Shown here: piece by piece, positions 24,632 through 33,432 of the stretch | Position numbering within the stretch: the stretch's first letter is position 1 | How the letters are laid out: every line of letters begins with the position of its first letter | Assembly (NCBI GenBank): GCA_910579975.1 | Contig: CAJTWU010000016.1 | Location: forward strand, 1-50,035 | DNA length: 50,035 bases | Reading direction: 5' to 3' | DNA from: an uncultured Vampirovibrio sp. | GTDB lineage: Bacteria > Cyanobacteriota > Vampirovibrionia > Gastranaerophilales > Gastranaerophilaceae | Program-made: the position numbers and the translations under genes | The notes under the pieces: model-generated | Seen by the model: only the letters and a program-made list of their open reading frames with translations | What the model was told of the DNA's origin: nothing | The model's database searches: none

Positions 24632-24662
24632 ATTTGTACCATAACCAGAATTATAGTGTCAA
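24632..24662 (-). promoter_or_regulatory. Promoter region of rplU-rpmA
   Basis: On the minus strand TTGACA (24662-24657) is followed after 18 bp by TACAAA with an extended TG. A separate TATAAT (24655-24650) directly follows TTGACA and may be a second -10. The leader of about 90 bases before rplU is long enough for a regulatory fold. Confidence 0.5.
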
Positions 24663-24766
24663 GCAAAAAACTTGTGCTTGCAAATTTCTTTAAATTCTAT
24701 TAAGATATATATATTAATATTAAGAAATTAAAAGAAATGTAACATAAATAAAACAAAGGTGATAAC

Positions 24767-25555
24767 ATGGCGGAAAATGAAGAATTACAAGAAGAGATGA
24801 ATGAAGGTGAAGCTCGTCAAAAGATTTTAGTAGCTGATGACGAAGCCAGTATCAGAAGAATCCTTGAAACTCGTCTTAAAATGGTCGGTTATGATGTTGT
24901 TGTTGCTGAAGACGGCGAAGAAGCTGTTGATGTATTCAATAAAACAAACCCGGATTTAGTGGTTTTGGACGTCATGATGCCAAAAATGGATGGTTACGGA
25001 GTTACGCGTGAAATCAGAAGAACATCTGATGTTCCTATTATCATATTAACTGCTCTTGGTGATGTTTCTGAAAGAATTACAGGTTTGGAACTTGGTGCTG
25101 ATGACTACGTTATTAAACCTTTCAGTCCTAAAGAATTAGAAGCTAGAGTTAAAGCTGTTCTTAGAAGAACTATTTCAAAGGATGTTATTATCCCGGCGGG
25201 TTCAAATGCCGCTGCGGCTGCTGCTTCTGGAAAAGGCGCTAAAAATGTCATTACAACAGGTTGTATTAAAATTGATACAGCTAGACGTCAAGTTTACAGA
25301 AAGAATGAACGTATAAGACTTACTGGAATGGAATTCAGTCTTCTTGAATTATTAGTAAATAACTCCGGTCAAGCTTATTCAAGAAACGAAATTCTACAAC
25401 ATGTTTGGTCATATCCAGCAGACCATAGAATTGATACACGTGTAGTAGATGTTCATATTTCAAGATTACGTTCCAAGCTGGAAGCTGATCCAACAAATCC
25501 AGAGTTAATATTAACTGCTCGCGGTATTGGGTATATGTTCCAAAGAATTAATTAG
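24767..25555 (+). CDS. rpaB: RpaB-like OmpR-family response regulator
   Basis: 262 residues. The receiver domain is at 18-130 with D24/D25, phospho-acceptor Asp68 (VVLDVMMPKMDGYG) and Lys117; the winged-helix DNA-binding domain is at about 165-262. Runs such as EASIRRILETRL, DVPIIILTALGDV, RITGLELGADDYVIKPFSPKELEARV and RIRLTGMEFSLLELLV match cyanobacterial RpaB (Ycf27) very closely. In Cyanobacteria RpaB is essential and binds HLR1 repeats to control light-stress genes. Here the linker has an unusual Ala-rich insert (about 146-152). A half-site (GTTACATT on the minus strand, about 24735-24742) lies before its own start, possibly autoregulatory. Its kinase is not nearby. Confidence 0.9.
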   Translation: MAENEELQEEMNEGEARQKILVADDEASIRRILETRLKMVGYDVVVAEDGEEAVDVFNKTNPDLVVLDVMMPKMDGYGVTREIRRTSDVPIIILTALGDVSERITGLELGADDYVIKPFSPKELEARVKAVLRRTISKDVIIPAGSNAAAAAASGKGAKNVITTGCIKIDTARRQVYRKNERIRLTGMEFSLLELLVNNSGQAYSRNEILQHVWSYPADHRIDTRVVDVHISRLRSKLEADPTNPELILTARGIGYMFQRIN

Positions 25556-25560
25556 TTTTT

Positions 25561-25590
25561 AAAAGGTCGACTTAATTAAGTCGACCTTTT
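25561..25590. terminator. Long palindrome after rpaB, probable terminator
   Basis: A perfect 30-bp palindrome with arms AAAAGGTCGACTTAA, starting 5 bases after the rpaB stop. The T-tail is only TTTT followed by AG, so it may terminate weakly or work in both directions. Confidence 0.65.
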
Positions 25591-25644
25591 AGTTTACCGT
25601 GCTCGGCTATTGCAAGCAATAAAAATTTGCTCAATTATTCTATT

Positions 25645-26292
25645 ATGAAAAGAATTATTATAGCACTTATATCTTTATTATTATGTCACCCTTGCTTTGC
25701 TTACGATAGGGAAGAACAGGCAAATGTTAATTTATACAAAAAAATTAATCCAGCGATTGTATGTGTAGACTCGCAAATTTCAGATGGCTTATCTTGTGGA
25801 ACAGGCTGTATTATTGATAAAAGAGGAATAATACTAACAAGCGCTCATGTTATTGAAAGTGATAGTGTTGTTGTAACAATGGCTAACGGGCAAAACTATA
25901 CCGCAAAAGTCTTGAAAAAATTTGGCGAGAAAAAAGATATAGCGCTTTTAAAAATCAATGTACCGCAAGAATTAAAAACAGTTAAACTTGGCGACTCTGA
26001 AAAAATTAAAGTTGGTCAAAAGGTTCTTGCAATTGGAAACCCTTTTGGATTTAATGGCACATTAACTCAAGGTATAATATCAAGAATTGATTACTCAAAA
26101 AACCGTATCCAAACTGATGCAGCAATTAACCCGGGTTCATCAGGTGGCCCGTTGTTGAACAAACGCGGTGAGATTATCGGAATAAATCAGGCAATTTATA
26201 ACCCTGATAATAATATTTCAAATATTGGCATTGGCTTTGCAATTCCTATCAATCTTGTTAAAGAGTACTTGAAAGAAAGTAATACAATATAA
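25645..26292 (+). CDS. Trypsin-like (HtrA/DegP-type) serine protease without PDZ domain
   Basis: 215 residues from ATG 25645, which gives a clean signal peptide (MKRIIIALISLLLCHPCFA); an upstream in-frame TTG at 25627 would spoil it. The protease triad can be read as His (LTSAHVIE, about 66), Asp (KKDIALLKI, about 96) and Ser (NPGSSGGPLL, about 172). HtrA proteins normally carry one or two PDZ domains after the protease; this one stops after the protease fold. It is likely a periplasmic quality-control protease. No Shine-Dalgarno is seen, and TATTCT lies just before the ATG. Confidence 0.85.
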   Translation: MKRIIIALISLLLCHPCFAYDREEQANVNLYKKINPAIVCVDSQISDGLSCGTGCIIDKRGIILTSAHVIESDSVVVTMANGQNYTAKVLKKFGEKKDIALLKINVPQELKTVKLGDSEKIKVGQKVLAIGNPFGFNGTLTQGIISRIDYSKNRIQTDAAINPGSSGGPLLNKRGEIIGINQAIYNPDNNISNIGIGFAIPINLVKEYLKESNTI

Positions 26293-26326
26293 TTTTTATG
26301 ATATTATTGAATTGGGGGTATTGTTA

Positions 26327-26713
26327 ATGAAATTTTTACACACAATGATTAGAGTTAAAGATATTGAAGCCTCTTTAAAGTTTTATACAGAAGTTCTTGA
26401 CATGGAACTCGACCACAAGAAAAGACTTGAAGATTGCTGGTTATATTTTTTAACAGATAGAGAAAAAACTTGCCAAATTGAACTTACTTATAACGATGAA
26501 ACACCAAAAGAAGGTTATCAAATCGGTTCTGGTTTTGGTCATTTTGCGTTTTCTGTTGAATCATTAGAGGCGTTTACTGCAAAAATTGCAAAGCTCGGTT
26601 ATGATTACCTTTATCCGCCATTTGACTTAAATGGAAAAGGTTCTAAAATAGCTTTTTTGAACGATCCTGACGGATACGAAATAGAACTGATTGAAAAAGT
26701 AAACTGGAACTAA
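26327..26713 (+). CDS. gloA: Glyoxalase-family protein (lactoylglutathione lyase type)
   Basis: 128 residues from ATG 26327, with GGGGG upstream. A vicinal-oxygen-chelate fold: MKFLHTMIRVKDIEASLKFY, ELTYN (Glu metal ligand), GHFAFSVE (His ligand) and FLNDPDGYEIELIE (final Glu ligand). Typical GloA isomerises the hemithioacetal of methylglyoxal. Many bacteria of this kind lack glutathione, so another thiol may be used. Ends tail to tail with yjbQ. Confidence 0.85.
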   Translation: MKFLHTMIRVKDIEASLKFYTEVLDMELDHKKRLEDCWLYFLTDREKTCQIELTYNDETPKEGYQIGSGFGHFAFSVESLEAFTAKIAKLGYDYLYPPFDLNGKGSKIAFLNDPDGYEIELIEKVNWN

Positions 26714-27126
26714 TAAACAATCTGTACAGTAATGCTTCTTGAACGCGGCTTATTGTCAAAGTCAAGAAGCACTATTTGCTGCCATGTCCCGAGGTTCAAA
26801 AGCCCGTCTACCAAGGCTATTGAAACAGAGCTTCCAACAAGTGCTGCTCTAACGTGCGCATAACCGTTACCATCATGCCATATTTCATCGTGATGATATT
26901 CTTGACCAGTTGGAGCAATTCTTTCTAATGCTTCTTTTAAATCTTTGACAAGTCCTTCTTCATACTCAATTGTTGTAACAGCAGAAGTACTTCCTTGAAT
27001 TGACACACACACAATACCATCTTTTAGGGCATGTTGATAAACACAGTTTTGAACATGTTTTGTGATATCAATGATATCGTTCATCCCTTCGGTATTTATC
27101 GTAAATTTTTCGTTAACTATTCCCAT
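26710..27126 (-). CDS. yjbQ: YjbQ/UPF0047 family protein
   Basis: 138 residues. The family signature is plain: GSTSAVTTIEYEEGL in the middle, HDGNGYAHVRAALVGSS after it, and a LGTWQQIVLLDFD run near the C-terminus. Family members show weak thiamine-phosphate synthase activity, though the true role is uncertain. Last gene of a four-gene operon; its start overlaps yqaA by 14 bases. Confidence 0.9.
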   Translation of the reverse strand: MGIVNEKFTINTEGMNDIIDITKHVQNCVYQHALKDGIVCVSIQGSTSAVTTIEYEEGLVKDLKEALERIAPTGQEYHHDEIWHDGNGYAHVRAALVGSSVSIALVDGLLNLGTWQQIVLLDFDNKPRSRSITVQIVY

Positions 27127-27688
27127 GTTTCTTAACCTTTTTATAAACTATTACGCAGAAAATTACTATAACAACTGTAACTGCAAGAATTACCAGTTCC
27201 AGATATTTCTTTACAGCTTCACCAAAAAACATCAAAACAAGACTCACAAGGAAAAATCTTGCACCACGACCAAAGAAGCTTGCGATAAAGAATTTAATAA
27301 AATTCATCTTCAATATACCGCTTGCTATCGTAAACACTTTATAAGGAATTGGAGTAAAAGCGGAGAAAAAGACCGCAAATGAGCCGTATTCAGCATACAT
27401 TTTTTCTACAGCATCTAATTTATCTCGTTTTTTTCTGAATAAGAAATTAAAAACAGGTCTGCCTCCAAACAATCCAATAAGATAGCCTATAACACCTCCA
27501 ATTGCTGAAGCAATTGTACAAATTAAAGCATAATATAAAGCTTTTTCAGGTTTAGCCAAATCCATTGCAATCAAAAGAAAATCAGGAGGAGGGACTAAGA
27601 AAAAACTCTCAATACAAGAATTAATAGCCAACCCCTGTACTCCCATTGTCTGAAACCAATTATTCATACTTACAAAAATTTCATGCAT
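27113..27688 (-). CDS. YqaA/DedA-family membrane protein
   Basis: 191 residues with about four hydrophobic segments. Features of the VTT (DedA) superfamily: ESFFLVPPPDFLLIAMDLAKP, GGVIGYLIGLFGGRPVF, and the proline-containing FFSAFTPIPYKVFTIASGILKMNFIKF. DedA-type proteins are linked to membrane lipid flipping and envelope homeostasis. Its start touches the rqcP stop. Confidence 0.85.
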   Translation of the reverse strand: MHEIFVSMNNWFQTMGVQGLAINSCIESFFLVPPPDFLLIAMDLAKPEKALYYALICTIASAIGGVIGYLIGLFGGRPVFNFLFRKKRDKLDAVEKMYAEYGSFAVFFSAFTPIPYKVFTIASGILKMNFIKFFIASFFGRGARFFLVSLVLMFFGEAVKKYLELVILAVTVVIVIFCVIVYKKVKKHGNS

Positions 27689-27933
27689 TATTCAATAACC
27701 TTATACAATGTAGATGAGTCCTGAACACTCACATTTCCTGTGGGTATAATAAGGACTTCCACTTTTTCTATACGATTTGAGTATTCAATCTCAATAACAT
27801 CTCCAACTTTCAGCTGTTTTGCCGGTTTTGCCGGATTACCGTTTACAAAAACTCTTCCCATTTCAGAAACGGTATTAGCAACAGTTCTGCGTTTAATTAA
27901 ACGAGACACCTTCAAAAACTTATCCAAGCGCAT
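27688..27933 (-). CDS. rqcP: S4-domain protein RqcP-like
   Basis: 81 residues, almost only an S4 RNA-binding domain (MRLDKFLKVSRLIKRRTVANTV, then GRVFVNGNPAKPAKQLKVGD). The N-terminus matches YabO/RqcP, which helps RqcH add alanine tails to nascent chains on stalled 50S subunits. HslR is a related alternative, but its body is longer. It overlaps punA by 14 bases. Confidence 0.85.
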   Translation of the reverse strand: MRLDKFLKVSRLIKRRTVANTVSEMGRVFVNGNPAKPAKQLKVGDVIEIEYSNRIEKVEVLIIPTGNVSVQDSSTLYKVIE

Positions 27934-28726
27934 TTACAACCTCTTTAACAAGAACCTTAAATCTTTCCTTAGCAACACTTGCAGCATGAATAACATCAGC
28001 GTGAGATAGTGCAACAGTACTAACACCGGCTGCTGAATTACAAATACAGCTAATCCCGATTACATTCATACCCGCCCATTTAGCAACAATAGCCTCTGGA
28101 ACTGTTGACATACCAACTGCATCAGCACCAACTATTCTTGCCATACGAACTTCTGCCGGAGTTTCATAAGATGGTCCGGTTAGTGCCATATAAACACCTT
28201 CTTGAACATCAATTCCTAATTTTGCAGCAGTTTTCTTTGTAAGCTCAACAAATTCAGGAGAATAAACTTCGCTCATGTCAGGAAATCTATCGCCCATTGA
28301 ATCGTCATTTGGACCGATAAGCGGATTAACATTCATATGATTGATGTGATCAGTAATAATCATTAAATCAGATGGATTAAATGCAGCATTAACACCGCCG
28401 GCTGCATTTGTCAAAATTACAGTTTTAACACCAAGTTTTTTCATTACTTTTATAGGAAAAACAACTTTCTGAATAGGATGTCCTTCATAATAATGAAATC
28501 TTCCTTGCATCATTACTACTTTTTTCCCATTAATTTCTGCAAAAACTAACCTGCTTTTATGACCTGAAACAGTAGAAGCTTCAAAACCCGGGATTTCTGA
28601 ATAAGGAATTGCAATATCACAATGCTCATCTGCTAATTCTCCTAGTCCTGAACCAAGAACTATACCAATTTCAGGATTAAAATCCTCTATTTTGCTCCTA
28701 ATAAAATCCACACTTTTTTGCAGCAT
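27920..28726 (-). CDS. punA: Purine nucleoside phosphorylase
   Basis: 268 residues of the trimeric PNP class: IGIVLGSGLGELAD (phosphate-binding loop), VVMMQGRFHYYEGH, LTNAAGGVN, TGPSYETPAEVRM and VGMSTVPEAIVAKW. It splits guanosine or inosine into base and ribose-1-phosphate. First gene of punA-rqcP-yqaA-yjbQ. Confidence 0.94.
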   Translation of the reverse strand: MLQKSVDFIRSKIEDFNPEIGIVLGSGLGELADEHCDIAIPYSEIPGFEASTVSGHKSRLVFAEINGKKVVMMQGRFHYYEGHPIQKVVFPIKVMKKLGVKTVILTNAAGGVNAAFNPSDLMIITDHINHMNVNPLIGPNDDSMGDRFPDMSEVYSPEFVELTKKTAAKLGIDVQEGVYMALTGPSYETPAEVRMARIVGADAVGMSTVPEAIVAKWAGMNVIGISCICNSAAGVSTVALSHADVIHAASVAKERFKVLVKEVVNALG

Positions 28727-28820
28727 AACTACTATCTCCTAAATACCCATATAAACCTTATTTATTCTATTATAAAAAAAGTTTTACTGCAAATAGCAAA
28801 TTTATTTTTCAGGAGGTTTC

Positions 28821-28829
28821 TGTTATTAT
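28821..28829 (+). promoter_or_regulatory. Extended -10 promoter
   Basis: TGTTATTAT. Transcription would begin near 28836, leaving a short leader with AAAGGA before ATG 28852. Confidence 0.5.
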
Positions 28830-28851
28830 TAACCAAAAAGAAAGGATTTGC

Positions 28852-29715
28852 ATGAACGGTATAAGTAATAATATCACTTTTAAAGGTGCGTTGGGAGAAA
28901 AATTTGTAAGAGAAATTACAATTAATCATAGAACTGTTTCTGCTAATGAGTTATTACAAGCTTCCAAAGGCAAGGTAATGGGTTTAGATACAACAAAAGT
29001 TGGTGATATCTTTGAAGCATTTACATCCAGTTTGATAAAAGAAACTAAAGAAAAATTATCTATGAAAGAACATATGGATAAATTAGCACAGGAACTTCCT
29101 CAAAAAATCCAAGATACAATCAAAAATACAGAAGAAGCAATTTTTTCGAGTATAAGACCTATTCTTGAACGCAAAGATAAGGAAATAGAAGCGAAAGATA
29201 AAATCATTGATGAATTAAGAAAATATGAATCGATGGCAAAAGTTAAATCAATCGAAGAATTGGATGTTATTATGCCTAAAACAGCAATTTTAACAGCTCA
29301 AGAAATGAAAGAACACTCTGAAGAAGCACGCGAAAGTATGCTTAACTATCTCCTTACCGGGAAAGGTCAAGAAGCTGTATTAGCTCAAACTGAACGCAAT
29401 AATATTCTTATGAAAGCAATGCAAGATGGAATAACACAATTACCTGAAGTAAATGAAGCAATTAAGGGCACTGACTGCGCTGATACACTTTGGTTTTTAA
29501 GCTGTTTAATGGAAAATGCCCTCAAAGATAAAAAAGGCTCTATTATTGTTGCACCTGTTGTTAGACAACAGATTAAAACAAATATTATAGGATTATTAGC
29601 GCCTTACTACGATAACAGATATACAAACACCAACGAAAATGGTGTTAGTAAAGATATTGATAATCGATTGGAAAAAATAATTACTTTTCATAAAGAGCAA
29701 AATAATATTATATAA
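28852..29715 (+). CDS. Coiled-coil hypothetical protein with lineage N-terminal tag (287 aa)
   Basis: Begins MNGISNNITFKGALGEK, which matches the N-terminal motif seen in four other hypotheticals. Residues about 55-150 are a charged helix or coiled coil (KETKEKLSMKEHMDKLAQEL, ERKDKEIEAKDKIIDELRKY). The C-terminal 120 residues are helical with two Cys (TDCADTLWFLSCLMENAL). No TM segment, no signal peptide and no known domain. It has its own extended -10 promoter and the Shine-Dalgarno AAAGGA. It overlaps hemW by 8 bases at the end. Confidence 0.6.
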   Translation: MNGISNNITFKGALGEKFVREITINHRTVSANELLQASKGKVMGLDTTKVGDIFEAFTSSLIKETKEKLSMKEHMDKLAQELPQKIQDTIKNTEEAIFSSIRPILERKDKEIEAKDKIIDELRKYESMAKVKSIEELDVIMPKTAILTAQEMKEHSEEARESMLNYLLTGKGQEAVLAQTERNNILMKAMQDGITQLPEVNEAIKGTDCADTLWFLSCLMENALKDKKGSIIVAPVVRQQIKTNIIGLLAPYYDNRYTNTNENGVSKDIDNRLEKIITFHKEQNNII

Positions 29716-30772
29716 ACTCTGCTAAAATATTATTACTCAACAAAACACCTTCTAGTGTTAACTTATAGCCATAAGGTGTTTTTTGAATATAGCGAGGCAT
29801 ATATTTATCTAAAACAGATTTATATTCAACATCAAAATCAATACTCATATTTTGAGTATTAATTCCTTCAGCTTTACGAAAACCAAGAAAAATTTCTTCT
29901 TCAATCTTTTCTTTATCTGTTACTTTATGTTCCACATTAAACCCTGATGGATTATTATAATATCCTTCTAAAGTTTCAAATTTAGAATACCTTATACCAT
30001 CAACATAACCGTGTGCTGCAGCGCCAAAGCCATAATATTCTTTATTATTCCAATAATTCATATTATGTCGTGATTCAAAACCTTTTTTAGCAAAATTGCT
30101 GATTTCATAGCGGCAATACCCTTTTTTTTCAAGAAATTCATTTATTTCAATATACATATCAGCTTGCATATCATCATCAGGAAGATTATCAGGAGGATAG
30201 TTATAAAAATATGAACCTTCTTCTATTTTTAGTCCATACGTAGAAATATGCTGCAAATCCAGAATGGTAATTATTTTTAAATCCTCAGCTATATTTGTAT
30301 CAGGAAGTCCATAAATCAAATCCAGACTAATATTTTCAAAACCAGCGTTTTTAGCCGTTTCTACAGCCTGTATTGTATCTTTTGCTCTATGACGTCGTCC
30401 AATTAATGTTAAAACATTATCATTAAATGTTTGAGATCCCATACTTATACGATTAATTCCAATATCATATAAAGAATTTAAATAATCCCTTTTAGCATCA
30501 TCAGGGTTCATTTCAAATGTAATCTCACAACTATTAGAAAGATTAAATTTAGACATAATCTTAGCAATGACTTCAGGACAAATCAAAGAAGGAGTCCCGC
30601 CGCCAAAATAAAGAGTATCAAGGACATCTCCTTTATAATTTACATCAATATCATTTAGCAAAGCCTCAAAGTAACTATCTTTAACACCGACAAATGAAAT
30701 AAATGAACAGTACTTGCATTTTGATTGACAAAACGGTATATGAATATAAGCACTTTTCGGCATACTACTCAT
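29708..30772 (-). CDS. hemW: HemW-like radical SAM protein
   Basis: 354 residues. Starts AYIHIPFCQSKCKYCSF (CxxxCxxC for the Fe-S cluster), LYFGGGTPS, EMNPDD, RISMGSQTFND and a later LDLIYGLP, as in HemW. HemW is a haem chaperone that resembles coproporphyrinogen dehydrogenase HemN; its extra Cys after the cluster is not Cys here (CSF), which is the usual HemW/HemN distinction. ATG 30772 overlaps ftsQ; ATG 30763, better spaced from GGA, may be the true start. Confidence 0.87.
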   Translation of the reverse strand: MSSMPKSAYIHIPFCQSKCKYCSFISFVGVKDSYFEALLNDIDVNYKGDVLDTLYFGGGTPSLICPEVIAKIMSKFNLSNSCEITFEMNPDDAKRDYLNSLYDIGINRISMGSQTFNDNVLTLIGRRHRAKDTIQAVETAKNAGFENISLDLIYGLPDTNIAEDLKIITILDLQHISTYGLKIEEGSYFYNYPPDNLPDDDMQADMYIEINEFLEKKGYCRYEISNFAKKGFESRHNMNYWNNKEYYGFGAAAHGYVDGIRYSKFETLEGYYNNPSGFNVEHKVTDKEKIEEEIFLGFRKAEGINTQNMSIDFDVEYKSVLDKYMPRYIQKTPYGYKLTLEGVLLSNNILAEFI

Positions 30773-31619
30773 CCAGCTTTATATAATTAGAATCCCATCT
30801 TAAATCAATGTATTTAACCTTTTTATTAATCATTTTTACCTGTGGTAACAATGAAGGTAAACGCTGAATTTTATCAAATGTCGACGGATTAATGCTTCCA
30901 AGACGAATATTTGCAGTAGGAATTTTTAAATAAACATCTTTAGGGTTTCTATAATCAATGTATTCTAATGTTTCACCTGTTTCTCTTTCAACCAGCATAG
31001 CAAGTTTTTTGAAATTATTAACCTTCGTAACATCCCAGTTTCGGTAATCATCACCAGTACCGTAAGTAACAACCAGAACGGTTTTATAATCCTCTGATAA
31101 AGGCATATATTCTCGTCCAATTAACTTACCATCTGATGAAAAGAAAGCAATCGGGGCTACATCTGTATTTGGAGAAATAGTAACAATTGGAGTACGTTCA
31201 ATTACAATTATCTGCAAGCGCGCAGGAAACCAAAATCTCCTTATATAAACATCTTGTATTGGTTCTAACTGTTTTATACTCTTCTTTAAATTATCAGTTT
31301 TTACTAAAAATATAGGCTTTTTAGGAACTTGATTTCTTCTTAATGCAGATAATATTTTTTGAGAAGGAACTATTCTATTATTAACTATTTCCAGTTGTGG
31401 ATTATTCAAACTGTCAAAAGCATTTGAATGCAGTCTCCATTGCGGCATTTTGAGGATAAAAAAGCCAATTCCAATAAGCATAATTATTAAAAAGAACTTA
31501 TACCAGGCACGTAATAAACCTAATCGGCGTTGAGAACGTCGTATTTGTCTTTGCATTTTAGCCTGTTTTAAACGTCGTGCTTGATTTGCTCTTGGTGATT
31601 TTAATTCTTCATCTGACAT
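30765..31619 (-). CDS. ftsQ: Cell division protein FtsQ
   Basis: 284 residues: a very basic cytoplasmic N-terminus (RRLKQAKMQRQIRRSQRR), one TM helix (about 41-58), a POTRA region (about 75-145, with the IRRFWFPARLQIIVIERTPIV strand pair) and the FtsQ beta domain. It links FtsB/FtsL to the divisome. Its place after murC-murB-ddl is the classic dcw order, which supports the call despite weak sequence identity. Confidence 0.85.
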   Translation of the reverse strand: MSDEELKSPRANQARRLKQAKMQRQIRRSQRRLGLLRAWYKFFLIIMLIGIGFFILKMPQWRLHSNAFDSLNNPQLEIVNNRIVPSQKILSALRRNQVPKKPIFLVKTDNLKKSIKQLEPIQDVYIRRFWFPARLQIIVIERTPIVTISPNTDVAPIAFFSSDGKLIGREYMPLSEDYKTVLVVTYGTGDDYRNWDVTKVNNFKKLAMLVERETGETLEYIDYRNPKDVYLKIPTANIRLGSINPSTFDKIQRLPSLLPQVKMINKKVKYIDLRWDSNYIKLDE

Positions 31620-32551
31620 TATTTATTAAGTCCCGCACTTTTTAATATCATTTCTACAAGATTATCGTAACTTATTCCGCCTACAGCTGCCTGTGCCGGT
31701 AAATCACTTGTATCAGTCATGCCCGGATTTGTATTAACTTCCAAAATATAAGGAATGTCATCAACTATATGAAAATCTACCCTTGAAACACCTGAACAAC
31801 CGCATACTTCAAAAGCTTTTACCGCATATTCTTTAACCTGTTTAGTCATATCCGGTGACAATTCAGCCGGTAAAACAAATTCTGTTAATCCTTTTGTATA
31901 TTTACATTCATAATCATACCATTCATTTTTAGGTCTTAGTTCCAGAATTTCTGTTGCAAAAGCTTTGCCGTCCTTTTCTAAAACACCCACTGTTGCTGCA
32001 ATACCAACTAAATATTCTTCAATTAAAACCTGTGCATTATATTTACGCGCTTCTGTAACCGCCTCAATAAGTTCTTTCTCGTTACACACTTTATTCATAC
32101 CAAAACTTGAACCTTCTGAAACAGGTTTAATCATTAGCGGATACTTAAGTTCTTTAACTTTCTCTACAGGATTTTCATCAGATAAAAGATAAACAGATTT
32201 TATCAATGGAAGTCCCACTGTAGCCATAACTTTCTTAGTGTATTCTTTATTCATACAAATAGCACTCGCCATAACACCGCAACCTGTATAAGGGATTTTT
32301 AAAATTTCTAAAACACCTTGAATACAACCATCTTCGCCATATTTACCATGCAATGTATTATATGCAAACTCAAAGCCTTTCAAATCATTCATAATATTTT
32401 CTGATACATCAACAATTTTAGCATTTTTATAACCCAGTCGGTGAAGAGCATTAAGGCAATTTTTCCCAGAACGTAATGATATTTCACGTTCAGATGACAT
32501 TCCACCGCATAAAACGGCTATTTTTGACTCTTTTGATATAGTATATTGCAT
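31619..32551 (-). CDS. ddl: D-alanine-D-alanine ligase
   Basis: 310 residues, ATP-grasp fold: AVLCGGMSSEREISLRSG, LHGKYGEDG, YPLMIKPVSEGSSFGM (ATP loop), GVSRVDFHI and LEVNTNPGMT (Mg ligands). It makes the D-Ala-D-Ala end of the peptidoglycan stem peptide. It overlaps murB by 34 bases and its stop touches the ftsQ start. Confidence 0.95.
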   Translation of the reverse strand: MQYTISKESKIAVLCGGMSSEREISLRSGKNCLNALHRLGYKNAKIVDVSENIMNDLKGFEFAYNTLHGKYGEDGCIQGVLEILKIPYTGCGVMASAICMNKEYTKKVMATVGLPLIKSVYLLSDENPVEKVKELKYPLMIKPVSEGSSFGMNKVCNEKELIEAVTEARKYNAQVLIEEYLVGIAATVGVLEKDGKAFATEILELRPKNEWYDYECKYTKGLTEFVLPAELSPDMTKQVKEYAVKAFEVCGCSGVSRVDFHIVDDIPYILEVNTNPGMTDTSDLPAQAAVGGISYDNLVEMILKSAGLNK

Positions 32552-33432
32552 AATTTTTCCTCTTTTTCTGTTTTATCCCCGATAAAAATTACTTCAGGCT
32601 TTAATTCTATTGTATAAATATCTCGGACAGTTGTAAACATTTTTACCATAAGCTCCAGAACATCTTCCGATGTTGCTTGACCTTTGTTAACAATAAAGTT
32701 CGCATGTGTACCCCAGACTTTTACATTTGGCATATCAAAATCCTTGGCACCGGCTTTCTCTAAAAGTCTGCCGGCAGAGTCGTTGGGAGGATTTTTAAAT
32801 ACGCTGCCAGCATTTGGAGTTTTCAAAGTTGGCTGAATTCCTTTTCTGGACTCCAAGTTTCTATGCATTAGAGTTTCTATCTCCTGTTTCGTAGATTTTT
32901 TTAATTCAAACTCTGCTCCGAGAAGGATATATTTTTCGTCCTGTAATATAGAGGTTCTATATCCAAATCCCATTTCAGATTTCTCTTTATAAACAACCTC
33001 TTTTTTTTCTTTATCAAATACACAGCAACGAACTAAATTATCTGATATACATTGCCCATGACAAGAGGCATTCATATATATTTCACCGCCAATTGTTCCA
33101 GGAAAACCAATCATAAATTCAAACCCGCTAAGAGAATTTTCACAAGCTTTTTGAGAAAGTAAAGGTCCTTTTACCCCGCAAGAAGCAGCAACAAAATTTC
33201 CATTAATAAAATATTCTTTCATCTGCGTAGTTAGAATTAAATTACCTCTATATCCATTAGAAGATATCAAAACATTTGAACAATTACCAAGAACTAAATA
33301 ATCATCCAATTCAGTCAAAAGCTGTACAAATTCAGATTGGTTTTTTGGCAAATATAACTTATCAATTTTCCCCCCAATCTTAAATGTTGTAAGATTTTTT
33401 ATCTCAAAATTTTCTCTAACTTCTATTACCAA
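32518..33432 (-). CDS. murB: UDP-N-acetylenolpyruvoylglucosamine reductase
   Basis: 304 residues with the FAD-binding fold: TTFKIGGKIDKLYLP, VLGNCSNVLI, GFEFMIGFPGTIGGEIYMNASCHG, YRTSIL and GSVFKNP (SVFKNP near residue 210). It reduces enolpyruvyl-UDP-GlcNAc to UDP-MurNAc. Overlaps murC by 17 bases. Confidence 0.95.
   Translation of the reverse strand: MVIEVRENFEIKNLTTFKIGGKIDKLYLPKNQSEFVQLLTELDDYLVLGNCSNVLISSNGYRGNLILTTQMKEYFINGNFVAASCGVKGPLLSQKACENSLSGFEFMIGFPGTIGGEIYMNASCHGQCISDNLVRCCVFDKEKKEVVYKEKSEMGFGYRTSILQDEKYILLGAEFELKKSTKQEIETLMHRNLESRKGIQPTLKTPNAGSVFKNPPNDSAGRLLEKAGAKDFDMPNVKVWGTHANFIVNKGQATSEDVLELMVKMFTTVRDIYTIELKPEVIFIGDKTEKEEKLCNILYQKSQK

Noticed and set aside
25561..25590. Cloning scar (the palindrome contains GTCGAC and TTAATTAA)
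   Set aside because: It is a normal position for a terminator, directly after the rpaB stop, and flanking sequence is typical of the genome.
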